Source: Oceanobacillus senegalensis
GTDB taxonomy: Bacteria; Bacillota; Bacilli; Bacillales; Amphibacillaceae
Length of the DNA stretch: 64,000 bases
Assembly: GCF_900176885.1 (NCBI RefSeq)
Contig: NZ_LT839648.1
Coordinates: 1,689,758-1,753,757, forward strand
Direction: 5' to 3'
In this document: positions 1 to 8,327 of the stretch, one piece after another
Position numbering within the stretch: the stretch's first letter is position 1
How the letters are laid out: the number at the start of each line of letters is the position of its first letter
Position numbers and translations under genes: made by a program
Notes under the pieces: generated by a model
What the model was told of the DNA's origin: nothing
Seen by the model: only the letters and a program-made list of their open reading frames with translations
Databases searched by the model: none

Positions 1-711
1 ATGAGAGGCAACGGCAATACCTTTTCCGATTGCAATATTTGCCACTTCTTTTATTTTTTCAATAGTTAGCGATTCCCTGCTTTTTCGTTCGGCAATAACG
101 ACATTAACCTCGTCATCCGTTAAATCCCGATAACCCTGAAGTGTATCACGAAATACTTCAAGATCACGGTATTGGCCCTGTCCTGGTGTATGATCCATAA
201 ATGATAAAAAATGGACCTTATCTTTTTCGATATTATCAATTAGATTTTCTACCTCATCAATGTTGTCAAGTTCAAACCTGGCATGCAACCGATGCCGAAT
301 CAAATGCAATCTATGATGGGTCGCATCAATAGCATCAACCAATTTCTGCACATTTTTCGGAAATCGTATCGGTTTATGTGTTAAGACATCCTCCCGGTAA
401 AAAGAAAGTGAATGGAAAATGGTAGTTATACCGTGGCTAATTAATATTTTCTCCGCTTCCCTTAAACTGATATCAAAGTCCATCATGCTGGTTGGCCTTG
501 GGGAAACAATCGACTCGATATAATCTGAATGAATATCGATAAATCCCGGTGAAATATACCCACCACCCGCATCAATCAATTGAACACTTTCATCATCAAT
601 AACCATATTTTTTGGGATAATATCCTTAATCACTTCCCCCTCTACCACGACTGCATAGCCATCTAAAATTTTTTCTTCCGTTACAATTTTTCCATTATGA
701 ATGATATACAA
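1..711 (-). CDS. phnM: PhnM, phosphonate metabolism amidohydrolase (3' part cut by window edge)
   Basis: Partial gene: the first 237 codons are present and the frame runs open off the left edge. PhnM is the metal-dependent alpha-D-ribose 1-methylphosphonate 5-triphosphate diphosphatase of the C-P lyase pathway. Visible signs are the amidohydrolase start (YIIHNGKIVTEE), the metal-site motif GFIDIHSDYIE near residues 60-70, and GIAVASH at the edge, where the family continues with a second metal ligand region. The start is read as TTG at 709-711 because a strong AGGAGG lies 9 bases upstream and no ATG or GTG is available in frame. It follows phnK by 13 bases and is the last phn gene visible. Confidence 0.9.
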   Translation of the reverse strand, partial: MYIIHNGKIVTEEKILDGYAVVVEGEVIKDIIPKNMVIDDESVQLIDAGGGYISPGFIDIHSDYIESIVSPRPTSMMDFDISLREAEKILISHGITTIFHSLSFYREDVLTHKPIRFPKNVQKLVDAIDATHHRLHLIRHRLHARFELDNIDEVENLIDNIEKDKVHFLSFMDHTPGQGQYRDLEVFRDTLQGYRDLTDDEVNVVIAERKSRESLTIEKIKEVANIAIGKGIAVASH

Positions 712-724
712 CGAAACGAGCCTC

Positions 725-1570
725 CTATAACAATGAATAAACTAGTTGCTGGGTATAAGCATGGATTGGGTCTTCTAATATTTGATCCGTTAATCCTTCT
801 TCAATCACCTCGCCATTTAACATCACCAATGTCCGATCGGCCAACATTCGGATTACCGCTAAATCATGAGATACCACAATCATGCTAATGTGGAGCTCTC
901 TTTGAATTTTTTTAATCAAATCAATCACGGCTGCTTGTACAGAAAGGTCAAGTCCTGTCGTTACTTCATCCAAAAATAATACTGGCGGGTTATTGGATAA
1001 TGCCTTAGCAATTTGCACACGCTGCTGCATTCCCCCAGAAAAATTCTTTGGTTCTTCCTTCATGCGAAAAAGGGGAATATGTACCGTACCAAGCAGCCGC
1101 TTTCCGACAGTTTCCATCTCACCAACATTTCTGTTTCCAGCTGCTATTAATTTTTCCGCGATATTGCCAATCGACGAAAAGTTCATTTTCAGTCCATTTA
1201 CTGGATTTTGATATACCATTCCATATTTATGGTTACGAATATAACGCTTTTTCTGGGATGATAAAGTAAATAAATTCTGATTCCTTAACTCCATGTCATT
1301 GAAATACACTTCACCCGATGTTACCTCTGTGTCAAAATATAAACATTGCATCAACGTGGATTTTCCACTCCCACTCTCTCCAACAATTCCTAAAATTTCA
1401 CCAGGATATACTTCAAAAGAGACATTGCGACATGCATACACTGTCCCACAATGGGCGCAGTAGTTTTTGGTTAACATCCTGGTTTCGCTATCTTTACAGC
1501 TTTCACATCCTGAACCAAACTTTTTCTGAAGGTTTTGGACATATAGTAATGGCTGTTCATGCTTCAACAT
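725..1570 (-). CDS. phnK: PhnK, C-P lyase system ABC-type ATPase with Cys-rich insertion
   Basis: ABC ATPase that joins the PhnGHIJ core complex in phosphonate breakdown. Seen: Walker A GESGSGKST (about residues 64-72), signature SGGMQQR, Walker B VLFLDEVTTGLD and switch His in VVSHDL. The Q-loop reads YQNPVNGLKMNFS, as in PhnK. Between the first strand and Walker A there is an insertion of roughly 25 residues with Cys at about 22, 25, 38, 41 and 47 (CxxC...CxxC), which the E. coli protein lacks; it may bind zinc. The start is the ATG at 1568-1570 behind GAGGTGGAG, giving a 14-base overlap with phnJ. An in-frame start at 1597 is possible but less well supported. PhnL is absent between this gene and phnM. 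Confidence 0.88.
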   Translation of the reverse strand: MLKHEQPLLYVQNLQKKFGSGCESCKDSETRMLTKNYCAHCGTVYACRNVSFEVYPGEILGIVGESGSGKSTLMQCLYFDTEVTSGEVYFNDMELRNQNLFTLSSQKKRYIRNHKYGMVYQNPVNGLKMNFSSIGNIAEKLIAAGNRNVGEMETVGKRLLGTVHIPLFRMKEEPKNFSGGMQQRVQIAKALSNNPPVLFLDEVTTGLDLSVQAAVIDLIKKIQRELHISMIVVSHDLAVIRMLADRTLVMLNGEVIEEGLTDQILEDPIHAYTQQLVYSLL

Positions 1571-2423
1571 GCTCCACCTCTTTTCGTTCAACCGCATTTA
1601 AACGTTCGATACAGTAGCTTGTATCATTACACTGATAAAAGCTTTCACCTGTATGAGAGTCGATTAATTCATCGAGAAAAACATCTGTTGCTCCACATAA
1701 ATGACAATGCTTGCCAGAAAAGTCTTCTATTACGAATGGATAATCGTCAAAAGCAAGAGACTTTACGTCTGTATATGGTGGTACCGCGTAAATCTTTTTT
1801 TCTCTTCCGGCTCCCAATAGAATTAATGCATCGGATTGGTGCATTTTATGGTTGTCAAACCTTGGAATGGGACTAGGTGCCATGACATAACGATCATTCA
1901 CATAAACAGGATGATCTGCGTCAGTAGCTGTTTTTCCGTATTTCATAATCTGTTCAAACAGCATCATCCAAGCACCACTATATTCATTTTCTGCATGGAG
2001 GATTTTTGTCAGGTACTCCTTTTCCTCATACACTCTTAGCGGTTCAGGCATTGGTACCTGCAATACAAGAATCTGTTCTTCGGTTAACGGAACTTCAGGG
2101 ATACGATGTCGAGACTGAATAACCGTTGCTTCCTCTGTGCGTTCTGTTACCCTTACTCCTGTTGTGGAATGTACCAATTTTTTTATACTAACCGCATTTA
2201 CTGACTCGTCCGCCCCTTGATCAATCACTTTTAATACATCCTGTTTACCAATAAGGGATAATGTTAGCTGTAAGCCACCCGTTCCCCATCCCCTAGCAAT
2301 CGGCATTTCCCGGGATGCAAATGGAACCTGATATCCAGGGATAGCAACTGCTTTTAAGGTTGCACGGCGGATTTCCTTTTTGGAGCTTTCATCTAGAAAT
2401 GCAAAATGCAGCTTATTTTCCAT
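1557..2423 (-). CDS. phnJ: PhnJ, radical SAM carbon-phosphorus lyase
   Basis: Catalytic C-P bond-cleaving subunit, acting on ribose 1-methylphosphonate 5-phosphate with S-adenosylmethionine and a [4Fe-4S] cluster. The whole family core is present (KAVAIPGYQVPF, GWGTGGLQLT, DQGADESVNAVSI, RHRIPEVPLTEEQI). Near the C-terminus the cysteines follow the family pattern C-x2-C-x21-C-x5-C (CHLCG ... CNDTSYC). The start at 2421-2423 is chosen because GGGGGAGAG lies just upstream and the protein then has 288 residues, close to E. coli PhnJ. It overlaps the end of phnI by 11 bases, which suggests translational coupling. A longer frame to 2483 is open but not needed. Confidence 0.95.
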   Translation of the reverse strand: MENKLHFAFLDESSKKEIRRATLKAVAIPGYQVPFASREMPIARGWGTGGLQLTLSLIGKQDVLKVIDQGADESVNAVSIKKLVHSTTGVRVTERTEEATVIQSRHRIPEVPLTEEQILVLQVPMPEPLRVYEEKEYLTKILHAENEYSGAWMMLFEQIMKYGKTATDADHPVYVNDRYVMAPSPIPRFDNHKMHQSDALILLGAGREKKIYAVPPYTDVKSLAFDDYPFVIEDFSGKHCHLCGATDVFLDELIDSHTGESFYQCNDTSYCIERLNAVERKEVEHVEA

Positions 2424-3528
2424 CTTTCTCTCCCCCTTGTTTGACATTTCGTATACTGTCCAGTTTGGATTGGAATGTGACATAATGTGGCAGCTTTAAA
2501 TGAGAAATAAACCCTGTCGACTCCACCGAATCCACATGTAGCAGTACAAATTCCTCATCATGGGTCGGAAGTGGGGCCTCTGGATGCTCTAGACATTGGT
2601 CCAAAATGCTCATTGCAATCGCCTTTGTTTCGTTTTGTCCATAGCAAATACCATAGCCAATCTCAAATTCTAGTTCATTCTCATTCTTTTCATTTTTTTT
2701 CGTCACCGGAACAAAGGATTCCACTTCCGTCATTTTCACTTCCCCTATGTAATAGTCCTCCTCACTATCTGCTCCATCTTCGTTTAATGGTGCAATATAA
2801 ATTGGCAAGGAACCAACACGAACTTCACCGACCGTGGGATGAACTTGGCCATACCCTCTTAATGAAGCATATCCAAGGGATGTTACAGCACCGGTTTGCC
2901 CTCTTGACAGTACTTGTAATCTCTCACTTCTGGAAGCCGGGAATTGTAAACTTCTTTTGGTTATATCATCTGGAGGCGTATGGTCTAATTCATAAGTTTC
3001 AAAAAGGCCTTCTTCCCGTAAATATTCTACTACTTTTGGAAAATAAGTAATGTCGTCTGGTGGGTTAGTAGATTGTAATTTCTGCTGGTAATCCCTTAAC
3101 CATTCATCTATTTCTGCTTTTGTTTCTTCTATTAAATTAAAATCCAATAGTCGATGGGTGTAATCATAGGTGGCTCCAAGAATTTGTCCTCCTGGTATGT
3201 CTTTAAAACTTGCTGAAATCCGGCGCTCCACAAACATAGACTCCGATTCAACGGTTTGACTATAATAAATTCTGGGTAATGTGGAACGGTAAGCGCGCAA
3301 AAGGAAGACCGCTTCCTCCATACTCCCCTCTGCTTGCTTAATAGCAAGCGCAGCCAAATATGGTGAATAGAGACTAGCCTCTGACATCACTTGATCAATA
3401 TGTAGTCTCATGGTGGATAAAATGGTTTCCACATTGATGGTACCCCGTTCCTTCAAACGTTCGTATTTCAAACGCCGAATGGAAGCATCAATGGCTTTGG
3501 TTCCACCCTTTACTGCAACATATCCCAT
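2413..3528 (-). CDS. phnI: PhnI, C-P lyase core subunit
   Basis: PhnI (371 residues) forms the C-P lyase core with PhnG, PhnH and PhnJ, and with them makes the ribose-phosphonate intermediate from ATP and phosphonate. Recognised from its conserved N-terminus MGYVAVKGGTKAIDAS and the blocks ASFKDIPGGQILGATYDYTHRLLDFNLI, of which the part around residues 108-135 is most typical, plus LGYASLRGYGQVHPTVGEVR and the C-terminal HVDSVESTGFISHLKLPHYV. It starts 3 bases after the phnH stop and overlaps phnJ, so the genes are one transcript. Length and motifs show no sign of damage. Confidence 0.95.
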   Translation of the reverse strand: MGYVAVKGGTKAIDASIRRLKYERLKERGTINVETILSTMRLHIDQVMSEASLYSPYLAALAIKQAEGSMEEAVFLLRAYRSTLPRIYYSQTVESESMFVERRISASFKDIPGGQILGATYDYTHRLLDFNLIEETKAEIDEWLRDYQQKLQSTNPPDDITYFPKVVEYLREEGLFETYELDHTPPDDITKRSLQFPASRSERLQVLSRGQTGAVTSLGYASLRGYGQVHPTVGEVRVGSLPIYIAPLNEDGADSEEDYYIGEVKMTEVESFVPVTKKNEKNENELEFEIGYGICYGQNETKAIAMSILDQCLEHPEAPLPTHDEEFVLLHVDSVESTGFISHLKLPHYVTFQSKLDSIRNVKQGGEKDGK

Positions 3529-3531
3529 AAT

Positions 3532-4125
3532 TTACTCCGCCTCTCCTTTTACTAAAGTGGTACGCGGTATACAGACCACTTGAGCTTGGTCATCTGTAAA
3601 AATAATATCGATACCTAATGGAAATTCCTTCGTTCTTTCCTTCCTTGCTCTCCATAATTGTTCCGAAACGTCCACATGAAGTTGAACTTGTTCTTTAATC
3701 CCTGGCCCTCGAAGGTTCCATTTCCTTCCTTCTTCTATTTGTTTTCTTTCCATTAGCCATGTTGCCGACTCCTGTGGGTCTTGGAGGCTTCCAATTTTAC
3801 AGTGTTTCATCTTACTAGTTATTTCATCTTCTTCTGCACTCTGTAACACAATGACATAATCCGCTTCTGTCATTGATGTATGTCGAGCGAATGTATATTC
3901 CGAGATTTTTTTTGCTACATCCGACTGATTTTCTGGCAGAACATGAAAGGTAACCTCCGCATCGAATAACGTTAATGCCAACAGAAAAGTTGCTCTATTA
4001 CATGGAAGGCGGTGATTTAACCTTTCTACATTAGTCTCAAGTGATGAAATGGTGCCTGGTCGTGACATACTATGTAGCAACTTACGATAAACCACTTGCA
4101 TATCGTGTACAGAATCAATTTGCAT
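3532..4125 (-). CDS. phnH: PhnH, C-P lyase core subunit
   Basis: PhnH (197 residues) is a non-catalytic core protein of the C-P lyase complex. The N-terminal block RKLLHSMSRPGTISSLE, the segment ATFLLALTLFDAEVTFH and the C-terminal FPLGIDIIFTDDQAQVVCIPRTT match the family (E. coli PhnH has the corresponding F-P-x-G-x-D-x-x-F run). It lies 15 bases downstream of phnG and 3 bases upstream of phnI. Nothing unusual is seen in length or composition. Confidence 0.93.
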   Translation of the reverse strand: MQIDSVHDMQVVYRKLLHSMSRPGTISSLETNVERLNHRLPCNRATFLLALTLFDAEVTFHVLPENQSDVAKKISEYTFARHTSMTEADYVIVLQSAEEDEITSKMKHCKIGSLQDPQESATWLMERKQIEEGRKWNLRGPGIKEQVQLHVDVSEQLWRARKERTKEFPLGIDIIFTDDQAQVVCIPRTTLVKGEAE

Positions 4126-4140
4126 TTTCTTACCTCCCTT

Positions 4141-4563
4141 TTAAACATCCATCGTTTCAAAGTTAACCTTTGTTTCAAATAACTCCGCCTGTTTCTGCGC
4201 TTTTTCTTGAATGATGGATTGTTCAGCATCCAGGAGTCGCCCTTCCCATTTCTTCGTCTCTGGCAAATTCGCCTGATATGCTGCATCAATAATGGCTAAC
4301 TGTTTCGCAAGTGTCTCGTTCATTCCAACCACAATTCCTGTCCCGATTTGCTCATGAATTTCTACTTTGGCCTCCGTGATAAGAACCTCACCAACATAAA
4401 ACAGGGAATTTTTAGCTGTTTCCCGCATCTTTATCATTGTTAAGCCATATCTAGGTGCAACTAATTCCTGGCAGGGGTAATATCGTATAATTTCATCAGC
4501 AAAATCCTTTGCTAAATCGGGATTACCTTGAATGAGAATTTCTGTTCGTTTTCTTCTTTTCAT
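4141..4563 (-). CDS. phnG: PhnG, C-P lyase core subunit
   Basis: PhnG (140 residues) is the small core subunit and the first gene of the phn operon here. Family features are the N-terminal helix, the block VGEVLITEAKVEIHEQIGTG (a PhnG hallmark) and the C-terminal run ending in NFETMDV, in the position of the conserved T-x-V-x-F-x-T-M end. A ribosome site (GGGAGGTTAC) lies upstream of the ATG. The leader of about 90 bases between this gene and the regulator's terminator contains a palindrome that could be the operon's operator. Confidence 0.93.
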   Translation of the reverse strand: MKRRKRTEILIQGNPDLAKDFADEIIRYYPCQELVAPRYGLTMIKMRETAKNSLFYVGEVLITEAKVEIHEQIGTGIVVGMNETLAKQLAIIDAAYQANLPETKKWEGRLLDAEQSIIQEKAQKQAELFETKVNFETMDV

Positions 4564-4596
4564 TTTTTACTGTAACCTCCCTTACAAATTCATCGT

Positions 4597-4612
4597 AACT
4601 TGTCGCCAAGTT
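4597..4612. promoter_or_regulatory. Candidate operator of the phn operon
   Basis: Perfect inverted repeat AACTTG-N4-CAAGTT in the 142-base gap between phnG and the upstream GntR-family gene, about 34 bases before the phnG start. HutC/PhnF-type GntR proteins bind short palindromes of this size upstream of the genes they control. That this one is bound by the adjacent regulator is an inference; no second copy is obvious in front of the regulator itself. Confidence 0.4.
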
Positions 4613-4655
4613 GCCGTGTGTTAAGAGTCTATAAAATAATTGTAAATCTTGCCTT

Positions 4656-4704
4656 AAAAAAACAAGTACAAAACTCCTATTCGGAATTTTGTACTTGTTT
4701 TTTT
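4656..4704 (-). terminator. Rho-independent terminator of the GntR gene
   Basis: A 13-bp stem (arms 4661-4673 and 4687-4699, AACAAGTACAAAA paired with its complement) followed on the minus strand by a T run (A run 4656-4660 on plus). It begins just downstream of the GntR stop codon, so phnG is likely transcribed from its own promoter. Confidence 0.8.
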
Positions 4705-4705
4705 A

Positions 4706-5440
4706 TTAAGCATCCATTGTTATATCATATTTAAATCTATCACTACGGTATACTATTTTAGTATGTTCCAGGACATTTCCCGTTTCCGCATCAATACAGT
4801 CACTCTCAACTACAATTAATGGTACCATACTTTTAGAGGAAAGCATTTCTTGCTCCTCAGAGGTTGGAAAAGTTACACTAAGTAACGTTTTGTTGCTTGC
4901 AAACTGATTTATTCCATACTCTCGATAATAGGAAAACATAGAAAGAATGTTAGGGCCATCAACTACAATATTCGGAAATTTACTCCGACTGACAAACGAA
5001 TAGTGAATGGCAATTGGTTCTTCATCAATATAGCGTAACCTGCCAATCTGAAACACTTCTTCTTTTTCATCAACATTTAAAATACGAAAGATAGTTGGGT
5101 CATAAGTTATTCTTTCACAGCAAATATTTTCTGTTTTTAGCTCATAACCCATGTTCTCCATTTTTTCAGTGAAACTAACTTTTCCCGTTAATGATAACTG
5201 TATTTGGATGGATTCATTGTTTAAAAAGCGTCCTTTCCCTTGCTTGGAGTAAATATATCCCCTCTCCTCCAATTTATTTAATGCATTTCTTGCAGTAAAC
5301 CTGGGAACATGGTATTTATCAGCAAGTTCATTTTCAGAAGGAAGCTTTGAACCAGGACTCCTTTTTTTCATCAAAATTTCCTGCATCAAATCATCAACTA
5401 TTAACGTTTCCTTATTTACAGAAATGGCAATCACCCCCAC
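4706..5440 (-). CDS. GntR/HutC-family transcriptional regulator with UTRA domain (likely phn regulator)
   Basis: Up to 244 residues: a winged helix-turn-helix (about residues 10-75, with GSKLPSENELADKYHVPRFT) and a UTRA ligand domain (about 95-240, with REYGINQFASNKTLLSV and the closing KIVYRSDRFKYDI). This is the HutC/PhnF subfamily. Its position directly upstream of, and co-oriented with, the phn genes suggests it controls phosphonate use, perhaps by sensing a pathway compound; that is inference. The start is uncertain: GTG at 5438-5440 has little ribosome site, while GGGGGTGAT sits just inside the frame, so translation could begin a few codons later. A terminator separates it from phnG. 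Confidence 0.85.
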   Translation of the reverse strand: MGVIAISVNKETLIVDDLMQEILMKKRSPGSKLPSENELADKYHVPRFTARNALNKLEERGYIYSKQGKGRFLNNESIQIQLSLTGKVSFTEKMENMGYELKTENICCERITYDPTIFRILNVDEKEEVFQIGRLRYIDEEPIAIHYSFVSRSKFPNIVVDGPNILSMFSYYREYGINQFASNKTLLSVTFPTSEEQEMLSSKSMVPLIVVESDCIDAETGNVLEHTKIVYRSDRFKYDITMDA

Positions 5441-5603
5441 TTTAAACCAATATTACCACATCGCCACATTAGGGACATCACGTTCCTTATCCAAAAAGTA
5501 TTTCATTAATCTCATTTTTACATAAACTCCATACTGTCTCAAAATTCATTTGTTACATTGACATTAGGATAGCAAAAGTGGATATAAAGAGAGGAGTGTA
5601 TGA

Positions 5604-6749
5604 ATGCGAATTGCTATCTTTTCTGACACTTATGTACCGGAAATCAATGGAGTCGCTCTAACGTTGAATCATTATACCAATTATCTTGAAAAAAAAGGAA
5701 TGGAATATCGATTATTTGTTCCATCTTCAAATGAAGTTGTTCGAAGTGTTTCTACAGTTCAACGACTAACTAGTATTCCCTTTTTGTTTTATCCAGAATG
5801 CCGATTCACCCTCCCCAATCCTACTCATATTAAACAAGTACTCGACGAATTTAAACCTACTTTAATTCATATTGCTACACCATTTAACCTCGGATTATAC
5901 GGACTTCACTATGGAAAAAAACATGACATTCCAATGATAGCCTCTTACCATACTCATTTTGACAACTACCTCGAATATTATTATTTAACGTTCCTCAAAA
6001 AATGGATATGGAGGTATATGAATTGGTTTCATCGCTCTTTCGAAAAAGTTTATGTTCCTTCTTTAAGTACAAAAGAAAAGTTACTATCTTTGAACATCCA
6101 TCCTGAAATTGAAGTATGGGGACGTGGGGTTAACCACCAACTTTTCTCACCTACTAAACAAAAGAAAGACTTATTCAAAAATCATTACCATATCCATGAT
6201 CAAAAGATTATCCTTTACGTTGGACGGATTGCACCTGAAAAAGATATTCATATTGTTTTAGAAACATTCTATTCTTTACCAGATCATGTCAAAAAAGATA
6301 CACACTTAGTAATGGTTGGGGATGGTCCCCTGTATCGTACCTTGTCTGAACAACATCAAACAAATATTACTTGGACGGGATTTATGGAAGGAGAAGCTTT
6401 AGCACAGTTATACGCATCAAGTGACCTTTTCTTATTTCCATCACCAACAGAAACGTTTGGTAATGTCGTCTTAGAAGCTCTATCATCAGGATTACCTGTC
6501 ATTGGTTCAAACGCAGGTGGTGTGCAAAATTTAGTAGAAGATGGGGTAACTGGTTTCTTATGTGAGCCAAAGAATGTTGAAGAGTTTGCACAACGAACAG
6601 CTGCTTTATTAGAGAATGGTTCATTACAAGCTTCCTTTTCAACTGTGGCTCGAACGTTTGCAAAAACCAAGTCATGGGATGAAATCTTTGGTCAGCTTAT
6701 TGAAAGTTTTGATGAGGTATTAGAAAGAAAGAAAAGAATTTCCGCCTAG
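5604..6749 (+). CDS. GT4-family glycosyltransferase
   Basis: Glycosyltransferase of the GT-B fold, family 4 (381 residues). Seen: N-terminal MRIAIFSDTYVPEINGVA with the glycine-rich acceptor loop, YVGRIAPEKDI at the start of the C-terminal nucleotide-sugar domain, and the E-x7-E region SPTETFGNVVLEALSSGLPV followed by NAGG. Such proteins with this N-terminus often transfer mannose or glucose to lipid acceptors, but substrate cannot be read from sequence. No signal peptide or membrane segment. It stands alone, divergent from the GntR gene, with ribosome site GAGAGGAG and a terminator shared with the convergent TPR gene. Confidence 0.85.
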   Translation: MRIAIFSDTYVPEINGVALTLNHYTNYLEKKGMEYRLFVPSSNEVVRSVSTVQRLTSIPFLFYPECRFTLPNPTHIKQVLDEFKPTLIHIATPFNLGLYGLHYGKKHDIPMIASYHTHFDNYLEYYYLTFLKKWIWRYMNWFHRSFEKVYVPSLSTKEKLLSLNIHPEIEVWGRGVNHQLFSPTKQKKDLFKNHYHIHDQKIILYVGRIAPEKDIHIVLETFYSLPDHVKKDTHLVMVGDGPLYRTLSEQHQTNITWTGFMEGEALAQLYASSDLFLFPSPTETFGNVVLEALSSGLPVIGSNAGGVQNLVEDGVTGFLCEPKNVEEFAQRTAALLENGSLQASFSTVARTFAKTKSWDEIFGQLIESFDEVLERKKRISA

Positions 6750-6785
6750 AAAAGAGAGGATACTTGGTTTTAAATGCTTAAAATT

Positions 6786-6826
6786 AAAAACCCAAGGAAC
6801 TTCGGATGAAGGTCCTTGGGTTTTCG
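6786..6826. terminator. Bidirectional terminator between convergent genes
   Basis: Stem CCCAAGGAAC / GGTCCTTGGG (6791-6800 and 6811-6820) flanked by an A run on the left and TTTT on the right, so it can end both the plus-strand glycosyltransferase and the minus-strand TPR gene. Confidence 0.8.
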
Positions 6827-6887
6827 TTAACAACTGATTAAGTGTGGGAGATCTAACCCCTTCCCTTAACACTGTGATATCACTTCT

Positions 6888-8027
6888 TTATTGAGTATGA
6901 GCTTTTTCATTCGTTAGCTTTACAAATTTATTTTCATAGAAACGTTTTTTCTTAGCATTACCTGTACTTTCAAAAAATGCAATAATATCTGCAAGAGCGC
7001 TTTCCAATACATCGGCATCATTTGATTTTTCCAACTGTTCCAATGCATTTTCATAATTTCTTCCTGCAATCACTTTGTCGGGTTGCTCCTTATGCTCCAT
7101 ACAATAAGCATATTGCATATAAATCATTCCAAGCTCTCTTGCAGAATATGGAGGAAGCTTTCGATGAATGGCAATTGCCTTTTCATAGTATGGAATGGCT
7201 TCATCAAGTCGGGATTGTTCAAAATAATTATACGCCATCTCTGTATAAGCCTCTGCATGGACCAATTTATTAGCAAGTGTTGAATTTTCTAGCATTGGAA
7301 TTGCTTCTTCTAAATAAATAAAAGCTTTTTCATATTCATTTTTGCTGCCATACATCTTTGCAATACTTACTAAGCTATTAATTTTTATTTCTGAATGACT
7401 TTCGCCTGCAAGTTCAATCGTTTTTTGCAAATCCTCAATTGCTTCATCTGTTTCATTAATCAAGGAATGCAGTGCACCGAGTTTAAAATGTAAAAAGAGT
7501 ATCATTTGATTGTCTGGTTCATTTTCTTTCTGGAAATAGGTCAAGCCCTGCTTATAATACTTTATTGCCCGAACATACTTTTCTAAGTTTTCTTCCGCCT
7601 CTCCTAGTACTAGATAAGCTTGAGCTGCTTGCATAGGGTTGGGGGCTTCCTCCTTTTCAATTTGTTTCACAGCATCCGACATTATTTTTCGAGCAAGTTT
7701 ATAGTCACACATGAAAGCCAAGTTACCATATAAAATTAAATCATCTATCGACTTTTCACCTGAATTCTGATACATGTTCTTGATAATATCTGCCGCCCGC
7801 TTATTTTCCCCTATTTGTGAATGACAAGTGGCATCAAGTATTGATAAAATTCTTTCTAAACTTACATCTGTTTCATGTTTTTCCCAAAATACCTTTGTTT
7901 TAGACAAGACATTTGTAAAGTGGCTCCGTTTAAATTCTTCTACGATTACATCTAAGTCCTCTTTGTTAGCCTCATTTCTATGTTCTTTGATATTTTCATC
8001 TAAATTAAAAACATCCATCGTTGACAT
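6888..8027 (-). CDS. Tetratricopeptide-repeat protein
   Basis: A 379-residue, helix-rich protein without signal peptide or membrane segments. TPR-like helical pairs run from about residue 90 to 345; the clearest is the unit with EAYTEMAYNYFEQSRLDEAI followed by PYYEKAI, and another has YLVLGEAEENLEKYVRAIKY. The layout resembles the all-TPR body of Bacillus Rap-like or spore/metabolic regulators, but there is no N-terminal helix-turn-helix, and I cannot assign a partner. It is a single gene, divergent from the sensor kinase to its right. Confidence 0.7.
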   Translation of the reverse strand: MSTMDVFNLDENIKEHRNEANKEDLDVIVEEFKRSHFTNVLSKTKVFWEKHETDVSLERILSILDATCHSQIGENKRAADIIKNMYQNSGEKSIDDLILYGNLAFMCDYKLARKIMSDAVKQIEKEEAPNPMQAAQAYLVLGEAEENLEKYVRAIKYYKQGLTYFQKENEPDNQMILFLHFKLGALHSLINETDEAIEDLQKTIELAGESHSEIKINSLVSIAKMYGSKNEYEKAFIYLEEAIPMLENSTLANKLVHAEAYTEMAYNYFEQSRLDEAIPYYEKAIAIHRKLPPYSARELGMIYMQYAYCMEHKEQPDKVIAGRNYENALEQLEKSNDADVLESALADIIAFFESTGNAKKKRFYENKFVKLTNEKAHTQ

Positions 8028-8093
8028 ACGATTACCCCAATCTTATCCCTTTGGTCCCATTGTAACCATTTTTTAGAAAATATAAAAATAATT

Positions 8094-8133
8094 AGAGGTT
8101 CCCTAAAGTAGGAAATATTCCTTTTGGGCCTCT
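8094..8133. other. Imperfect hairpin in the 300-base divergent intergenic region
   Basis: In the gap 8028-8327 between the TPR gene and the sensor kinase gene, AGAGG..CCC pairs with GGG..CCTCT, and an inner AGGAA pairs with TTCCT. There is no T run, so it is not a normal terminator. It could be an operator or an RNA structure in a leader. The rest of the gap holds only AT-rich sequence and the promoter at 8269-8296. Confidence 0.35.
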
Positions 8134-8268
8134 ATTTCATATTTAAGAATCTATTTTATTCTACAGTTAAAAGAATGCCTCATATTTTTAAATAGTTCAA
8201 AACACTTGGATTTTTATACTGCCAAGCTTTTTTGTATTCATATTTCTCTCTTAAACTAATATGTTTCC

Positions 8269-8296
8269 GTGACAGGAAGAGAAGCAATGTTATAAT
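8269..8296 (+). promoter_or_regulatory. Sigma-A-type promoter of the citrate two-component genes
   Basis: GTGACA (8269-8274), 16-base spacer, perfect TATAAT (8291-8296), located 32 bases before the sensor kinase start codon. Also argues against using the longer frame that opens at 8232, because that start would lie upstream of the promoter. Confidence 0.6.
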
Positions 8297-8327
8297 ATAT
8301 TTAGTAATTTTTGAGGAGTCACATCTA

